From the NCBI GenBank assembly GCA_905250075.1, contig CAJNOP010000143.1, positions 124,001 through 188,000 of the forward strand: DNA of 64,000 nt, in the 5' to 3' direction. Positions within the stretch are counted from its first letter, which is position 1; each line of letters begins with the position of its first letter. The translations under genes and the position numbers were made by a program. Positions 11,453 through 23,099 of the stretch are shown here, one piece after another. The notes under the pieces were generated by a model. That model made no database searches. It worked only from the letters and a program-made list of their open reading frames with translations, and was not told the origin of the DNA. Origin of the DNA: Rotaria sp. Silwood1. Taxonomy: Eukaryota > Rotifera > Eurotatoria > Philodinida > Philodinidae.

Positions 11453-12415
11453 AGTTATTGTTAGGTTTTTTTGTTATTAATAACAAATAACTTTTTTTTT
11501 CTGAAAAACCTTCAACTCGAATTGATGTCTATCTCAACTATACTAGTTCTATTGGTTTATGTTTAAGGAATGAATTTGCTACGGCTATGACATCAATCGG
11601 TCTGGAAATTTGAAAATTTGTAGAGATCATATACAGGGTGGACAAAAAGTAACAGGACAAATAATTTTTTCGTTTTTTTTTTCTATAAATATTGACAATT
11701 ACATCTCATATTTATACTGCATATAATTGGTGATACTAGTCAAATATTTGTCATATGATCAGCCTCTAGGCATAGAAGTTTGCTCCTAAGCATATACATG
11801 TATTCATTGCTCGTATGTGGTTATATGAGAAATTCGATATTTTTTGTATTACATAGAATTTTCATACTCTTGTCCATTTATCCCAATCTGGGATACAAAG
11901 TCGGTTCAATTGAATTTTGCATTCTTTTAGTCTAAAGAGGTTCAAAATCTGATCGAATCGAATTTGTATCTCAAATTGATATAAATAGATAAGAATATGA
12001 AATCCCTATGTAATTACAAAAAATATCGAATTTCTGATATAGCCACATACGAGCAATGAATACATGTATATGCTTAGGAGCAAACTTCTATGCCTAGAGG
12101 CTGATCATATGACAAATATTTGACTAGTATCACCAATTATATGCAGTATAAATATGAGATATAACTGTCAATATTTATAGAAAAAAAAACGAAAAAATTA
12201 TTTGTCTTGTTACTTTTGGTCCACCCTGTATATGATCTCTACAAATTTTCAAATTTCCAGATCGATTGATGTCATAGCCGTAGCAAATTCACTCCTTAAA
12301 CATAGACCAATAGAACTAGTATAGTTGAGATAGACATCAATTCGAGTTGAAGGTTTTTCAGAAAAAAAAAGTTATTTGTTATTTTTTTGTTATTAATAAC
12401 AAATAACAATAAACT
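11453..12415. mobile_element. Long fold-back element (~390-bp inverted arms)
   Basis: Two arms of roughly 390-400 bp, about 11453-11850 and 12010-12415, are near-perfect reverse complements around a ~160-bp centre. The outer ends carry GTTATTAATAACAAATAAC. Nested inside both arms is a second inverted boundary, TATACAGGGTGGACAAAAAG at 11633 and its complement ending CCACCCTGTATA near 12232. That boundary looks like a Tc1/mariner-type terminus flanked by TA. No transposase frame is present, so this is a non-autonomous element, possibly a mariner-like MITE inside or grown into a larger fold-back. The high arm identity points to recent arrival or ongoing gene conversion. Confidence 0.85.
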
Positions 12416-12649
12416 CACCCCCCTAAATTCAAAACTTATAATGATAACAATGTAAAAAAAATACGAAAACTAAAAGTAACGAACGAATAGCAACGACGCA
12501 AATAAAAACAGGGCACCCTTAAAAATATTTGCTTGCTGTGCAGAAATAAATAAGACAAACCTTGATTTTGCTGATTGATTAGCCTCAAACAGAATTATCG
12601 TCTATAAGGAATTTTTCACTTCACCTAGTTTTTATTGAAGTAATAAGGC

Positions 12650-12990
12650 TGAAGAACATATGTGAATTTTACATTTCAGTCCCGACAGGACTGCGCTAAA
12701 AAACTTTTTTTTGCTTGTTTATAAGTAATGGTTCTGCGTTCTTTACCCTTGCATATTTTACTGTTATTATGCGCCCTACTTCCCAATAAATTATGTAGTG
12801 AAAAAAAAGAGAACGAAACAGACAGAAGTGCAACATAAAATATTGCTCTGATGCAAAAATAATAAACAAACCATTCGGCAAATAACAAACTCATTTGACA
12901 TATACGATACTCGACAAAGTTGGACTCAACCAGTACTGAAATATATTCGGTATAGTTGGTTTTTATTACTTCGTTTTGATGAGGAAATTT
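12650..12990 (+). repeat. Repeat X, copy 1
   Basis: Diverged direct copy of 15065-15370. Shared text: AGAGAACGAAACAGACAG / AAAAACGAAAAGAAACAAAG; AACCATTCGGCAAATAAC / AATCATTCGACAAAAAAT; and ATTCGGTATAGTTGGTTTT / ATTCGGTATAGTTAGTTTT. It lies directly before duplicated unit copy 2, so unit and X together look like a tandem duplication. Confidence 0.5.
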
Positions 12991-12992
12991 TG

Positions 12993-13050
12993 GAGCGTGG
13001 GTGTGGATTTTCTCTTCTCCAACACCAAAAACTCACGCCTACACCCTTAG
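12993..13050. repeat. Telomere-like hairpin 4
   Basis: GAGCGTGGGTGTGGATT and CTCACGCCTACACCC arms surround a pyrimidine-rich spacer (TCTCTTCTCC). Confidence 0.5.
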
Positions 13051-13064
13051 ATATTAGCGACAGT

Positions 13065-15060
13065 ACGTGAGTGTGACCCAAAAACTATGAAGAGAAACGA
13101 AATGTATGTAAGATAATGAACAGTTCTTATTCATCCAAACTTGTCAACTCGATAGAAGTCTATAGACAGTAGGTTGCAAAAAGCTCTTGATGAGATGCAA
13201 TCACATTGAAAGAAAGAAAAAAGAAAAGCACAGCCTTGGCTTTCTGCAGCACTCTTTTGTTTACACTTTCTACTTTTACATTGTTACTCACTGTACAGAA
13301 ACGAAACGAAGAAAAATAAATGAAAATAAAAGTCATAAAAATACATTAGTGTGTATATTTCTTTCGTTTGTTTGTTCGTTGTTAATCTGCTTTTTCTGTT
13401 GATTTTTCTTGTTTGCCATAGTTGCATCTTTAGAAGAAATCCGATCAAATCGTAATGCAATCGACATTATAGTCAATTGTTTATTCAAGGAACAAGCTTT
13501 TGTGTTTGTGCAAAGACATCAGGAATACAATACAGTGGTAGTGCTTTTTTTTCGTTGTTTTTGAATTAAAAAAATCGCTTTACGTCTTCAACATCGCTGT
13601 CGATTCGTAGAAATTTCGATGTCTATCGATATAAGAAAAAATAACCATAATAAGATTCATGTTTATTATACGAATGTTCACTATTCATACAAAACTTGAA
13701 ACTATGAGCATGTTAAAAAAATACAAGTAATATTTCTAACTACGTTTTATCAAGAATGTAAACATGCATAATTCTCTTTCGCATGCATACGAACAAAAAT
13801 CGTTAATAAATGAGTTTTACAATCAGATTTTGTTCGGAAAGTATTTATTATTTGTAATGCATCAAACGGAATACATGTTACCTACTGACTCTTTCCGATT
13901 GATATACATTTCTTATAAATATAGGTTTTGTGAAGCACGTAATAATAGTAAAAGAATTTTCTCGTTGATGTTATTATGCATGTTGAAATTCATCAAATCT
14001 TTAACATGAGCAAACACAATTAGATCATGATGTCTCTATAAATCTGATAACTAGAAATGTGTCCAAAATGGAAATATAAATAATGTGTTTCCATTTTACA
14101 CATGTTTCAGATAATTACAACAAGTAACGTTCGTCGGTTCGACTCACTTGACCCTCGACTGTATCAGACAGAAGTATACAAGTCTCATCCACGGACACCC
14201 AGTTATGAAACAGCTGATTAAGGGAGAACTTATCACATATGTCGGATTGACTGAATTTTCATTCTGAAAAATTGAATTGATTGAAAATTCAATATTAAAA
14301 GCACGAGAATCGAATACTTAGCCAACGTTTTTTATGATGTTTCACCTTCCCCTATGACAAAAACTTATTTTATTTCATATAACCGTTCCTATACTCGAGA
14401 AAAAATTTATTTTCTCAAAAAAAACCTTTTCTCCTGAACCCAAAAAAATTCAATTCAAAATTTCGAGAAACTGACCTCAGATTCGGATTCTCCGACCTTG
14501 ATTTGTTTTCGTCAACCTTTATACAATATCGTTATTTTCGCAAAAAACCCTTTCCTCAACCTAAAAAATCAATTGAAATTTTTGAGAAACTGATTTCAGA
14601 TTCGGATTCCCCGACCCGGATTTACTTTCGTCAGCCTTTATGGAAAATTTTCTAAGGTGGAAGTTTTTTTGACCCCGATGTTTTTTTGACCCCGATGCAG
14701 ACACACACACAAACTATTTTTTTTCATATGACCCTTCCTACAGTCGAGGGAATATACGTAAATAATAAATCACTGTAGCAAAAGTGAGAATGAGTGCCTA
14801 TTAATACGGCTAGTCTCACTCATACTGATATCCCTCAATTTTGACATATAATATGCTCGTCAAAGCGTGATCTTTACGATCCTTCGAATATTCTTAGTGC
14901 AATACTATCTTCAATTTCTCAAAACATCCAATTTTCATGTAAAATACTTAGTGACAGTAATTCTGATTGCCAACCATTGAAAAATGAGCGTATAGTTTGA
15001 ATACGTGCGATGATGTTAAATTTTCTTTTCAATTAAAGAACTTTCGATTCATCTTGGGTA
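13065..15060 (+). repeat. Duplicated unit, copy 2, with an insertion
   Basis: Direct copy of 9080-10650. It carries the paralogous frame 13764-14009 (SHAYEQKSLINEFYNQIL) and then about 700 bp of extra DNA (about 14045-14760) absent from copy 1, after which similarity resumes to AAGAACTTTCGATTCATCTTG. The two encoded peptides differ at many residues but stay alignable over about 75 positions. Confidence 0.6.
14391..14700 (+). repeat. Short tandem repeats within the extra DNA
   Basis: Two ~130-bp direct copies (about 14391-14525 and 14526-14650) share AGAAACTGA..TCAGATTCGGATT and TTTCGTCA.CCTTTAT. They are followed by two copies of TTTTTTTGACCCCGATG at about 14663-14698 and a short ACACAC run. 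Confidence 0.6.
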
Positions 15061-15064
15061 ATAT

Positions 15065-15370
15065 GAATTTTTTCTTGTTCATAGTCAATTATTTTGTTTT
15101 TTTTACTTTGAATGTTTTCCTGTTGCTATGTACAGTCCTTTTTAATAGAGTGTCTAATTGAAAGGAATTCAAAAAAGAAAAACGAAAAGAAACAAAGAGA
15201 CAAAAATCGACAGGGATAGAGCGTAAAATGTTGCCATGATTCGAAAATAAGAAATGAATCATTCGACAAAAAATAGATTTGTTTGACATACACAACCGGC
15301 ATCACTGAAAATTATTCGGTATAGTTAGTTTTGACTACTTTCTTTTGATGAATAATTTCTGAGGAGAGTT
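15065..15370 (+). repeat. Repeat X, copy 2
   Basis: Direct copy of 12650-12990 (see that entry); it closes the duplicated block. Confidence 0.5.
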
Positions 15371-17460
15371 TCTAAGACTAGAAAGAGTATTTTAGACGTC
15401 ATAAATCGAGCTAATATATGATCGGAACACTGATTACTGAGGATTTCGACTAATATGAAATCGATGTCCATGATTGAGTTCAGTTCATCATGTCGACTGA
15501 TAATGATTTGTCGATCAATATCCTAGTCAGTTCACCTTGTTGCACTCCTTTTTTTTGTTCCACTCAATTCATTATCTTTGGTTAATACAGACTATGATCG
15601 AGCTATTAAGATAATTTAATTTGAAATTTCACGAGAAAAGGCATAAACATAGTATGACGAAATTGTCGAAATATGGCTGCGACTGTAGGCGAATATCTTC
15701 TTTTCACAAATGCTTTAGTCAACATGAGAAAACAACTGTGAGCCACAGAACTATGCCTCAGCATGGCCGAATGAGAATTGCGGTCACACAACATGAACTG
15801 GAAGCGAAGGCAACAAGCTTCTAATTAAGTAGTCACACGAGAAAGTGATGACAAATAACTTTCTACATAGAGTCATTGCGTCCGGGTACGGATGGAAAGC
15901 TTCTGACCACAAAAAAAAGATCTAAGAGTGAAAGTGAAGAGCTTTGAACTTCATAGCAAGCTGTTCAGATGAAAGAAAATAAGATAGATTGTAAAGCCAT
16001 GTCCAAGAGTCTGAACAAACGCATTAGACAACGTATCATGATACTAAATTGAGGGTGAGAAAGACGTGGATCAGACAACAACATCTCAGCGTCAGTGAAA
16101 ACAGATTTTTATCACAAATTAATGCTTAGAAAAGGCACGGGTAATGAGGCATACTGGGATGCATCAAAAAGATGATCAGAGTTTCTTGTCATAGGCCAAT
16201 GTGGCATAATTAGAACATGAGATAGCGAATCAATAATAACAGTATCAATGTGAACGCGCTCTGTTGGCTTCTACATTAATGTGAAAGCCTGTGTACTGAA
16301 AGACTTCAAATTACCGAGAAATGTATGAAAATAACCGAATAAGGCTCACTTCATACCGCAAGTTCTGAGATAACCAGATGATTGAATATCTTTAGCATAC
16401 GCTCAAATATTAGAACGTGATGCAAGTGTAAAGCTTCCGATCACACAGCATTACGGAATCCTGATGACAAATAATTTGAGATCATAGAAGATTCGTCAAA
16501 ATAAAGGTCAAATCCGCGATAGAGTATGGAAGTTCCAGATCGGACTCACATGAATCTTCGTACCGCAAAGCAATTTAAAAGGCTACTCAGAAAAATTTCC
16601 GTTCGAGTACCGATTCGTGCGGATTAGAGTAATAGTAGTAGCTAGACAACGAAGAAACTATTGATTCTACGAGCGACAAACAACAAGCAAGAAAGCGCTG
16701 CAGGCTTTACCGCAACGCCAGCAAATAATAAGAGCACCAGTTAAACGACAAAAAATATTTAGAGTAAGTGCTGAAAGCTCTTCAAAATGCTTATCGATGT
16801 TCGACAATGTGAGAAAAGTAGTCAAGTCACATGGCGGTATCTCAGAACTGGCAAAAAAAGGGCCTAAATCATAGTATAGCTCATAATATGTTGTCGCAAA
16901 AGCTTTAGTTCACTGAGTGATACTCACTTGTATCGCAAGAATAAACCGAAAAGCTTCTTAGAACTACGTAGTGTCTGAGAATGATTATGAAAACTGAGAA
17001 GCCGTCCGACAGTTAATAAACCAAAGCCAATTAGTTTTATGTCATCAAAACTTGGAAGAGACTATTGTGTCAATCGCAGAAATACTGTGCAAATGCTGCG
17101 ACCGAAAAACAATGAACACGCAAGACCAACTAAGATTGTGTGTGACATTCGTTATGTTAAAGAGTACCACTCAAAATCTATCTAAAATCTTTCTGAGTAC
17201 TAGCCCATCACTGGTGGGATGGAAAATCAGTGATCAGCATAGTGCTTTATAAAAGTAAGCCTGGAAAGCATTTTTTAGTTCTGTGCGACACAAAAAAATG
17301 ATGAAAAATGACTGAAGATACACAGAAATTAGTCAGAAAGATTCCAAATTTGACGCCACATAAGAGTTGACAGAGAGCTTTGGATAAAGCTCCAACGAAC
17401 TGTGTAACTGTTGTAATCGACTAATAGAAAGCAGACATCGATCCGTGAAACTATGCTGAA
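15371..17460. other. Decayed repetitive DNA, no gene seen
   Basis: Less AT-rich than the flanks, with stops in every frame. Degenerate motifs recur at irregular spacing. AAAGCTTC(T/C)GA(T/C)CACA appears near 15895 and 16431, with a looser form near 16950. CTCACTT.(A/G)TA(C/T)CGCAAG appears near 16346 and 16918, with related forms near 16550 and 16705. GATGACAAATAA appears near 15849 and 16462. This suggests a decayed array or old element. Short open frames near 15.6 kb on both strands look like chance. Confidence 0.35.
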
Positions 17461-17462
17461 AA

Positions 17463-17520
17463 AGCGGTATGTGGGTGTTGGTGTGAGTATTGATCAGTCA
17501 TTTACCCCCACACCCCCACC
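17463..17520. repeat. Telomere-like hairpin 5
   Basis: TATGTGGGTGTTGGTGTG and CCCCCACACCCCCACCC arms around about 22 bp. Confidence 0.55.
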
Positions 17521-17653
17521 CAAAGAATGAAAAGAAATAATTAGGGTATAACGTATGAAAGTATAGCAGAAAAAGTCAACCATTGATGTGTCCCAGTTAG
17601 TGGGGAGACAGACAATAGATGGTGTATTCACATATTTGCACAAATCCTTAATA

Positions 17654-17857
17654 GACATCATTAATCAATAGGATTTAGTATAACATACAGCCTAAAATAA
17701 ATATTTTGTAAATATAGAACGAGCAAAGAAGATTAAAACACAATTAAAAACAATTTATTTTAGATTTAGTTTGGTTCTTCTTTGGTCGTTCTATATTTAC
17801 TAAATATTTATTATAGACTGCATACTAAACTGAATTCCATTGACTAATAATGTCAAA
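17654..17857. mobile_element. Small inverted-repeat element (MITE-like)
   Basis: Arms 17654-17732 and 17776-17857 are imperfect reverse complements; both contain AAATATAGAACGA.CAAAGAAG. The centre is a short A/T-rich loop. It has no coding capacity and is about 200 bp, a typical size for a MITE. Confidence 0.75.
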
Positions 17858-18184
17858 ATAGTTCACCAAGCCTCTGGAAATAAAATAAAACGGTGTAAAT
17901 CGTATATAGTCATTCGTCTATTTTGTTTGCATCAGTAAATAATTGAATATTTCACAGTAAGACATGATGTTATATAAAGGATAAAAATTTTCAAAAAAAT
18001 TATATGTCAACATGTCATAGGTATGACAATTAGATTAAATTGCTGCAAACCGCCATCTACTACAAATAGATATTAAAATTAATGGAAAAAGACGTCGTAG
18101 TAAACCATCAGCAAAAAATACTGAGTGTATTATCCAAAATATACTGAGCATTCATCATAAAATGCTGAACAGTATAATACAAGC

Positions 18185-19545
18185 TCTAAAAATCAGCACT
18201 TCAACCAAGAGAGACCGGGTCCTGGCGGGAGCATATATCAAGAATCGAGTGATCGATTGAGCTGATCTTTTTTCAGAACATATATCTTGATGAGTTATAA
18301 TCAACATGTAATTTTCAACTCAAAATATTGAGTCCTTAACTTTTTATTACTCATCCAGTATGAGCAAAACCTCATAGGTTAGACAACTTTTGTGCTTCAT
18401 AACTCGTGATAGGAATAAGACAGAGGTCTGAAATTTCCAGTAGGCCTAGACTTATTGGCGATGTATATCTCCTACAAATTCCAGCTCTACATACTTTTCG
18501 TTTCGATCAGCAGAAATCTCTCAGAAATGGCTTTTTTGATTAAAATCATGAATTTCAGACGAGACTTTCTTCTAAGAAATGAGGTAGTTTGAGGGTTGAG
18601 TTTAAGAAAATAGAAGAGTCATCTGAAATGTACAATTTCATGGTAAAATCTATCTGGGCAATCCACAGACGACTGGCAGCAAAGGTCATCTTTAAGAAGT
18701 TCGAATTGAATATGTCAGGCAGTCGATATATACAAATCTCATGAGTGAATCATGTTGGAGAGCTGAAATTTTGGCTGTGAACAGATCTCATTGAATACCT
18801 ACTCTGGTAAAAAATTCAGCTCTCTAGATTAATTTCCATCGCTCAGGAGACTTTTCACAAAATCATGACTTCCACCTAAATCACGATTATGGCTGGGTTG
18901 AGTTTCCCTAGAAATCAATCCTATAAAAAATGGAATTTGTACCATTTTAAAGTACACATATAATATTACAAAGCTATGCAAGGATTAGCCTGGGTTCTTG
19001 TCGAATAGTCTGCGGAGACTTATAGAAAGAGACTCAAGAAAGACTCCTTTCCATAGAGATTATACCCGAGTTTGTTCCGAAATTAATAGAAACATTGCAT
19101 CGTCTATAATAACTTCTATCCAGTATGAACCACCGATATGAGTCTATCTCGATTCCCATAAAAAGGTCTTTTCAAAAATGAGAAAAATATTTCCGACAAG
19201 CTACTATACCACCAACCAGAGCTTTTGGAAAAAAAGACCTTTTTCGAAATGTTTTTTTTTTGTCATTTTCAAAAGACCTTTTTATGGAAATCAATAGACA
19301 GTCATATGGTGATTTATATTGGATAGAATTTATTTCAGATGATGAAATTTTTCTAGTAAGTTGCCTAAAATATGAATTTTTGCTCATATTGGATGAGCAA
19401 TCAAATATTAAGGGCTCAATATTTTGAGTTGAAAAATATCTGTTGGCTATAACTCATGAAGATATATGTTAATAAAAATTTCAGCTCAATCGGTGCTGTC
19501 AGGACCCTTGGCTGACGTGCTGGTTTTTACTACTTTACGTAAAAC
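18185..19545. mobile_element. Inverted-repeat element, ~200-bp arms, ~1.36 kb
   Basis: The left arm (about 18185-18395) and right arm (about 19370-19545) are diverged reverse complements. Both carry CAACTCAAAATATTGAG, a CATATATCTT.ATGAGTTATA segment and a GGGTCCTG segment near the outer ends. Inside is a second hairpin at about 19150-19300 built on AAAAAGGTCTTTTCAAAAATG. No transposase frame is seen. It is a non-autonomous element of unassigned superfamily; arm divergence makes it older than the 11.4-kb and 51.8-kb palindromes. Confidence 0.75.
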
Positions 19546-19939
19546 AGCCATAAAAAAAGCCACAGTTTAATATTTTTCAAAACGACTTGCGCTAAAATTC
19601 AAAAAACTCTTCCATCTATGAAATTATTTTACATTGAGCAAAATCTGACGACCTCGTTTGAACAGCTCTAGTCGTGGCTTACGTAGAATGACTCATAAGT
19701 GACTTGCAGACAAATTTTGAAGACAGTGTTCATACACTCTTTTGTTAGTATCACGAACAGAATATTAGGGAAAAAAAGAAATGTCTCATTTTTCCATTAT
19801 TGAATAAATAGAAAGTACTGATAAAGTTTCTTTTTAATGTTTTACAGAATAACAAACCAAAAATATCTATATCAATTACTTCGGATTCGCAAGAATCATA
19901 TTTTCATAAACGCGCAACAGCAAATAAAAACTGTACACG
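19546..19939. other. 5' flank of the ADP-ribosyltransferase gene
   Basis: AT-rich. A good acceptor (TTTTACAG) ends at about 19847, so a spliced 5' UTR exon may begin at 19848 and run into the CDS at 19940. Confidence 0.35.
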
Positions 19940-20734
19940 ATGAACCGTTTTAGTGATATCGATCTTTCATTTAAAAGACTTCCTCCTGTTTATGGTTATC
20001 GCAGTGAAAAACTTGTTCCAATTGAAAAAGCACTAGAACCTATCCAGTCTCAAATTGATGAACTACCTTATTACATAAAGATAGCTAAGCAGTATTGTCA
20101 TTTTCCGTCAGAACATGAACTATCACATGATGAATCTGCTGCTGTTTATATCTATACTATGGAGTGGGGAGAAACTTCTTTGTATCGTGTTTTGAATAAT
20201 GCATTACGATCTGAAAATCGACAAGCACTAAAGATATGGTTTCCATATTTAAAGCTATTTGATACAGCGTTGGAGAAGTTACCTACTGTCAAAGAGGCAG
20301 TATGGAGAGGTGTACCTATTGATATTGGCAAAAACTTCTCCAAAGACCAAATCTTAACATGGTGGAGTGTTAATTCATGTTCTTCATCAGTCAACATTAT
20401 TGAAAGATTTCTTGGTGATGACAAAAATGCGACTCTTTTTTTAATTGAAGCTATTAATGGAAAGAAGATTTCTGGATATACAGAACATGAAAGTGAAGAT
20501 GAAGTTATTTTACGAATGGGTTCACAATTCCGCGTGAAGAGCGATGCTTTAAAACACTCAAATGGGTCACATCTTGTGCATTTAATAGAAATTGATGATG
20601 TTCCACCACCACCACCCCCACCAAGTAAGTTATTCATGTTTTTTCTCAATGAACTAAGGCTTTTAATACTGATTAACGTGTATATGGTAAAAAAAAAGAA
20701 ATCAGGTAACTCTGTGAAAATATTTGTTCTATAA
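19940..20734 (+). CDS. NAD-arginine ADP-ribosyltransferase (ART family)
   Basis: Exons 19940-20624 and 20706-20734 join in phase and give 237 residues ending in TAA that overlaps AATAAA. The ART fold is readable. Residues 60-90 match the N-terminal helix region (SHDESAAVYIYTMEWG..LYRVLNNALR). Arg123 sits in VWRGV, the STS-type strand is WWSVNSCSSS (141-150), and the ExE pair is Glu186-Glu188 in SEDEVIL, followed by GSQFRV. R-S-ExE is the arginine-specific class. There is no signal peptide, so it may act inside the cell. Residues 222-228 are a run of prolines just before the intron; such runs bind profilin, WW or SH3 domains. The 81-bp intron is a multiple of three without a stop, so retention would give 264 residues. 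It is intact and likely active. Confidence 0.85.
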   Translation: MNRFSDIDLSFKRLPPVYGYRSEKLVPIEKALEPIQSQIDELPYYIKIAKQYCHFPSEHELSHDESAAVYIYTMEWGETSLYRVLNNALRSENRQALKIWFPYLKLFDTALEKLPTVKEAVWRGVPIDIGKNFSKDQILTWWSVNSCSSSVNIIERFLGDDKNATLFLIEAINGKKISGYTEHESEDEVILRMGSQFRVKSDALKHSNGSHLVHLIEIDDVPPPPPPPSKLFMFFLNELRLLILINVYMVKKKKSGNSVKIFVL

Positions 20735-22887
20735 ATAAAATGTTGTCATAACAAAATTCTGACAAATCCAACAACAATAATTTGCTCTTTTATAAATGAA
20801 ACTTTTTTCACGAGTCATTATCATCAAGAACATAGTAATCAATAGAATTTAATCGTTTTAACATCCTCAAGTAATTTGATTCAACCGGTAGATTTGACAT
20901 TGAACTGCCATAAAAAAAATCATGTCTTGCATCAAAACCTAGTCGAACTAGGCCTATATTTGGTGAAGACAGATCGTTCTGGATCATTTCACCTTTAGTA
21001 ATTCTGTCAAATCGAACTCCTCAAAATCTTTCTTTATCAAAAAGTTCGACGACATCCGGATGAGAGATAAAAAAAATTCTCTTGACCATCACTCTTAGTC
21101 TTTCACTTATATACTCATTCGTGTCTGTCGATTCTTAATCTCTTAGAATGTTATAGCTTCCTTGAGTTGCCTGAGTTCCAAAAGTCCTTTCAATCTAAAC
21201 AAATTTTCGTATTGTGACAAACTCAAAATATAGATTTTCTGAACCAATCTTGCGAGACTTGTTGAGAATTTTATCAAGTTGAAATTTGATATCTATAACT
21301 TGCCAATATCCTTTAGACTTTCCAATTAATGAAATCGCTAGGAACTCTGTCATGAATCTTCTGAAATATTAGGTTTCTAAGATCATTCTCTGAGCCACAC
21401 CCACATCAAAAGTTTAGAAATCATATTGAGATCTCACATATTGACTTAGTATTCTTATAGTACATAGATACATCTACGTTAGGAACAAATGAAATGTTTC
21501 AGTTTGAAAGAATCAAGCATTGTGGAGATACAAACGTTGTAATTAATTAGTAGGCACTTAACTCAATTTAGAACATGTCATAGATCTATACTTTTTAGTA
21601 AATTACCATTTTCTAAAGAACAATGAAAGTACTAGCAGTACTTGTTTTTCTATAACTACTAAAGATCATGGGTCACGTTTTCGTAGTAATGAAATTTACT
21701 TATTGATTAATACATTTTTGATTGGTATTATATGCCATTTACAGAATAAATGACAATGCTGATAAAGCAAGTGAATCGAATGAGCACCATACATTAGCCT
21801 GAGAGTAATTTTGTTTGAAAATATACATCGCACGACTAGATTTGTGGGTGTGGATGATGCGCAAAGTAATGTGTTCGATAAAAATTGTGGGATCATCAAA
21901 AACACGACATCTATGTATGAGAGATAATATCATTGATTTATTGTAGAGAGATATTGTTCTAAAACATTTTTTTAATCATTTGTCTGGCTTTTGTGGTTCA
22001 TGACGAGTGAAGAATAGAATACTTTTGAAATTTATCAAGACTTTCAAGTGAAATTAAACCTCTGACAATGATGTGTATTTGAACTCAAATGAGAGATTTA
22101 TAAAATAATTTTCATCGCAACCCCTCATAGACGGTCGCTGGTTTTTTTGCGGGAGTTTCGTACCAATAATAAGCTTCAATTGGAGAATATAGCGATGGAA
22201 ATCGAATCCGTAATCGTCGAGTTCTCAGTCACAGAAAGACCGAATTTCGCTGAAAAATCGTAGCTGAATAGCCACAGTCAATATAACAGTAGACAGGTAG
22301 ATGGGTCTTATCGCTGGTGTCAAATTTTTGTATATCGTGGTATATCCTTAGTGTTATGCTCGCTCACGAAAATAAGTCTTCACGAATTTTTACATATAAA
22401 TATTCTCGAATGATAGGAATCCTTGGAAATGCTTTTGTAGCGTTTGTCTTTCTTCAGAAAGATCGTATTTATATCACATATGAAAAGTCAGAGAGCGGGA
22501 ATAAGAGAAAAAGGTTGCTATTCGCTCTCCGTGAGAAACAATACCTGAGATTTGTATTGTGCCACAAACTTGGGGATTGTGCAAAATAGAAAGGTAAACA
22601 TGAATGTTCGGAACAACGAACAATGTTTTGTTGGCAACAATATAAATTTTTCTATCGAGTTATTTCCGGATGTAGAACTTGCAAGGCGGATTCTTGAATA
22701 GGCTTAGAACCGGATGGCACAAATAAAAGCTTTTCGAGGGCTTTTTATTCTTCGAAATAATATCTCTGAACACTATACGTGTGCTATTGTGAAAACTTTG
22801 AATAGTTTCGGGTATCGCATAGCTGAATAACGTAGAAATGGACCTGCTTTCCCAAGTTTCTCTGATGTATTGAACTTTTTCATTTAG
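20735..22887. other. Intergenic DNA with no convincing gene
   Basis: AT-rich. CACACCCACATC at about 21395 and GTGGGTGTGG at about 21843 are isolated telomere-like half-motifs in C-then-G order. Open frames here (for example 22317-22589) have no splice or family support. Upstream exons for the Cys-rich exon at 22888 could be hidden in the last 600 bp, but I could not find them. Confidence 0.45.
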
Positions 22888-23099
22888 AATCGTCGCTACC
22901 TTGCGGTGGTCGTGCTTGTCCTGTCTGTGATCGTTGTATTGATTGGGACTATGATGCGAGTCGTACTCTACGTTACCAACTTGTACCTGATGCTACATGT
23001 ACTTATCGTCATTTTGATGCTCATATTGTTGCTGATTTTCTCTTTTTTGGTTCTGCTGGTTTTTGTCACCATCTATGTACATGTAAAAGCTACAAATGA
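22888..23099 (+). CDS. Orphan Cys-rich terminal exon
   Basis: After a good acceptor (TTTTTCATTTAG), the frame starting at about 22890 reads ...LPCGGRACPVCDRCIDWDYD, then CTYRHFDAHIV, and ends FCHHLCTCKSYK before TGA at 23097. Eight cysteines and several histidines in about 70 residues (CxxxxxCxxCxxC, then C, C, CxC with HH) suggest a zinc-binding or disulfide module. The G/C content and codon use are clearly coding. The overlapping hydrophobic frame 22906-23124 is its shadow. No matching upstream exon is visible between the ADP-ribosyltransferase and here. It is therefore either the last exon of a gene with a very long intron (the upstream ART gene is one possibility) or an isolated remnant. 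I do not know the family. Confidence 0.5.

Noticed and set aside
20152-20649. 165-residue frame on the minus strand with a glycine run
   Set aside because: Antisense shadow of the ADP-ribosyltransferase exon; the glycines are the complement of the proline codons.
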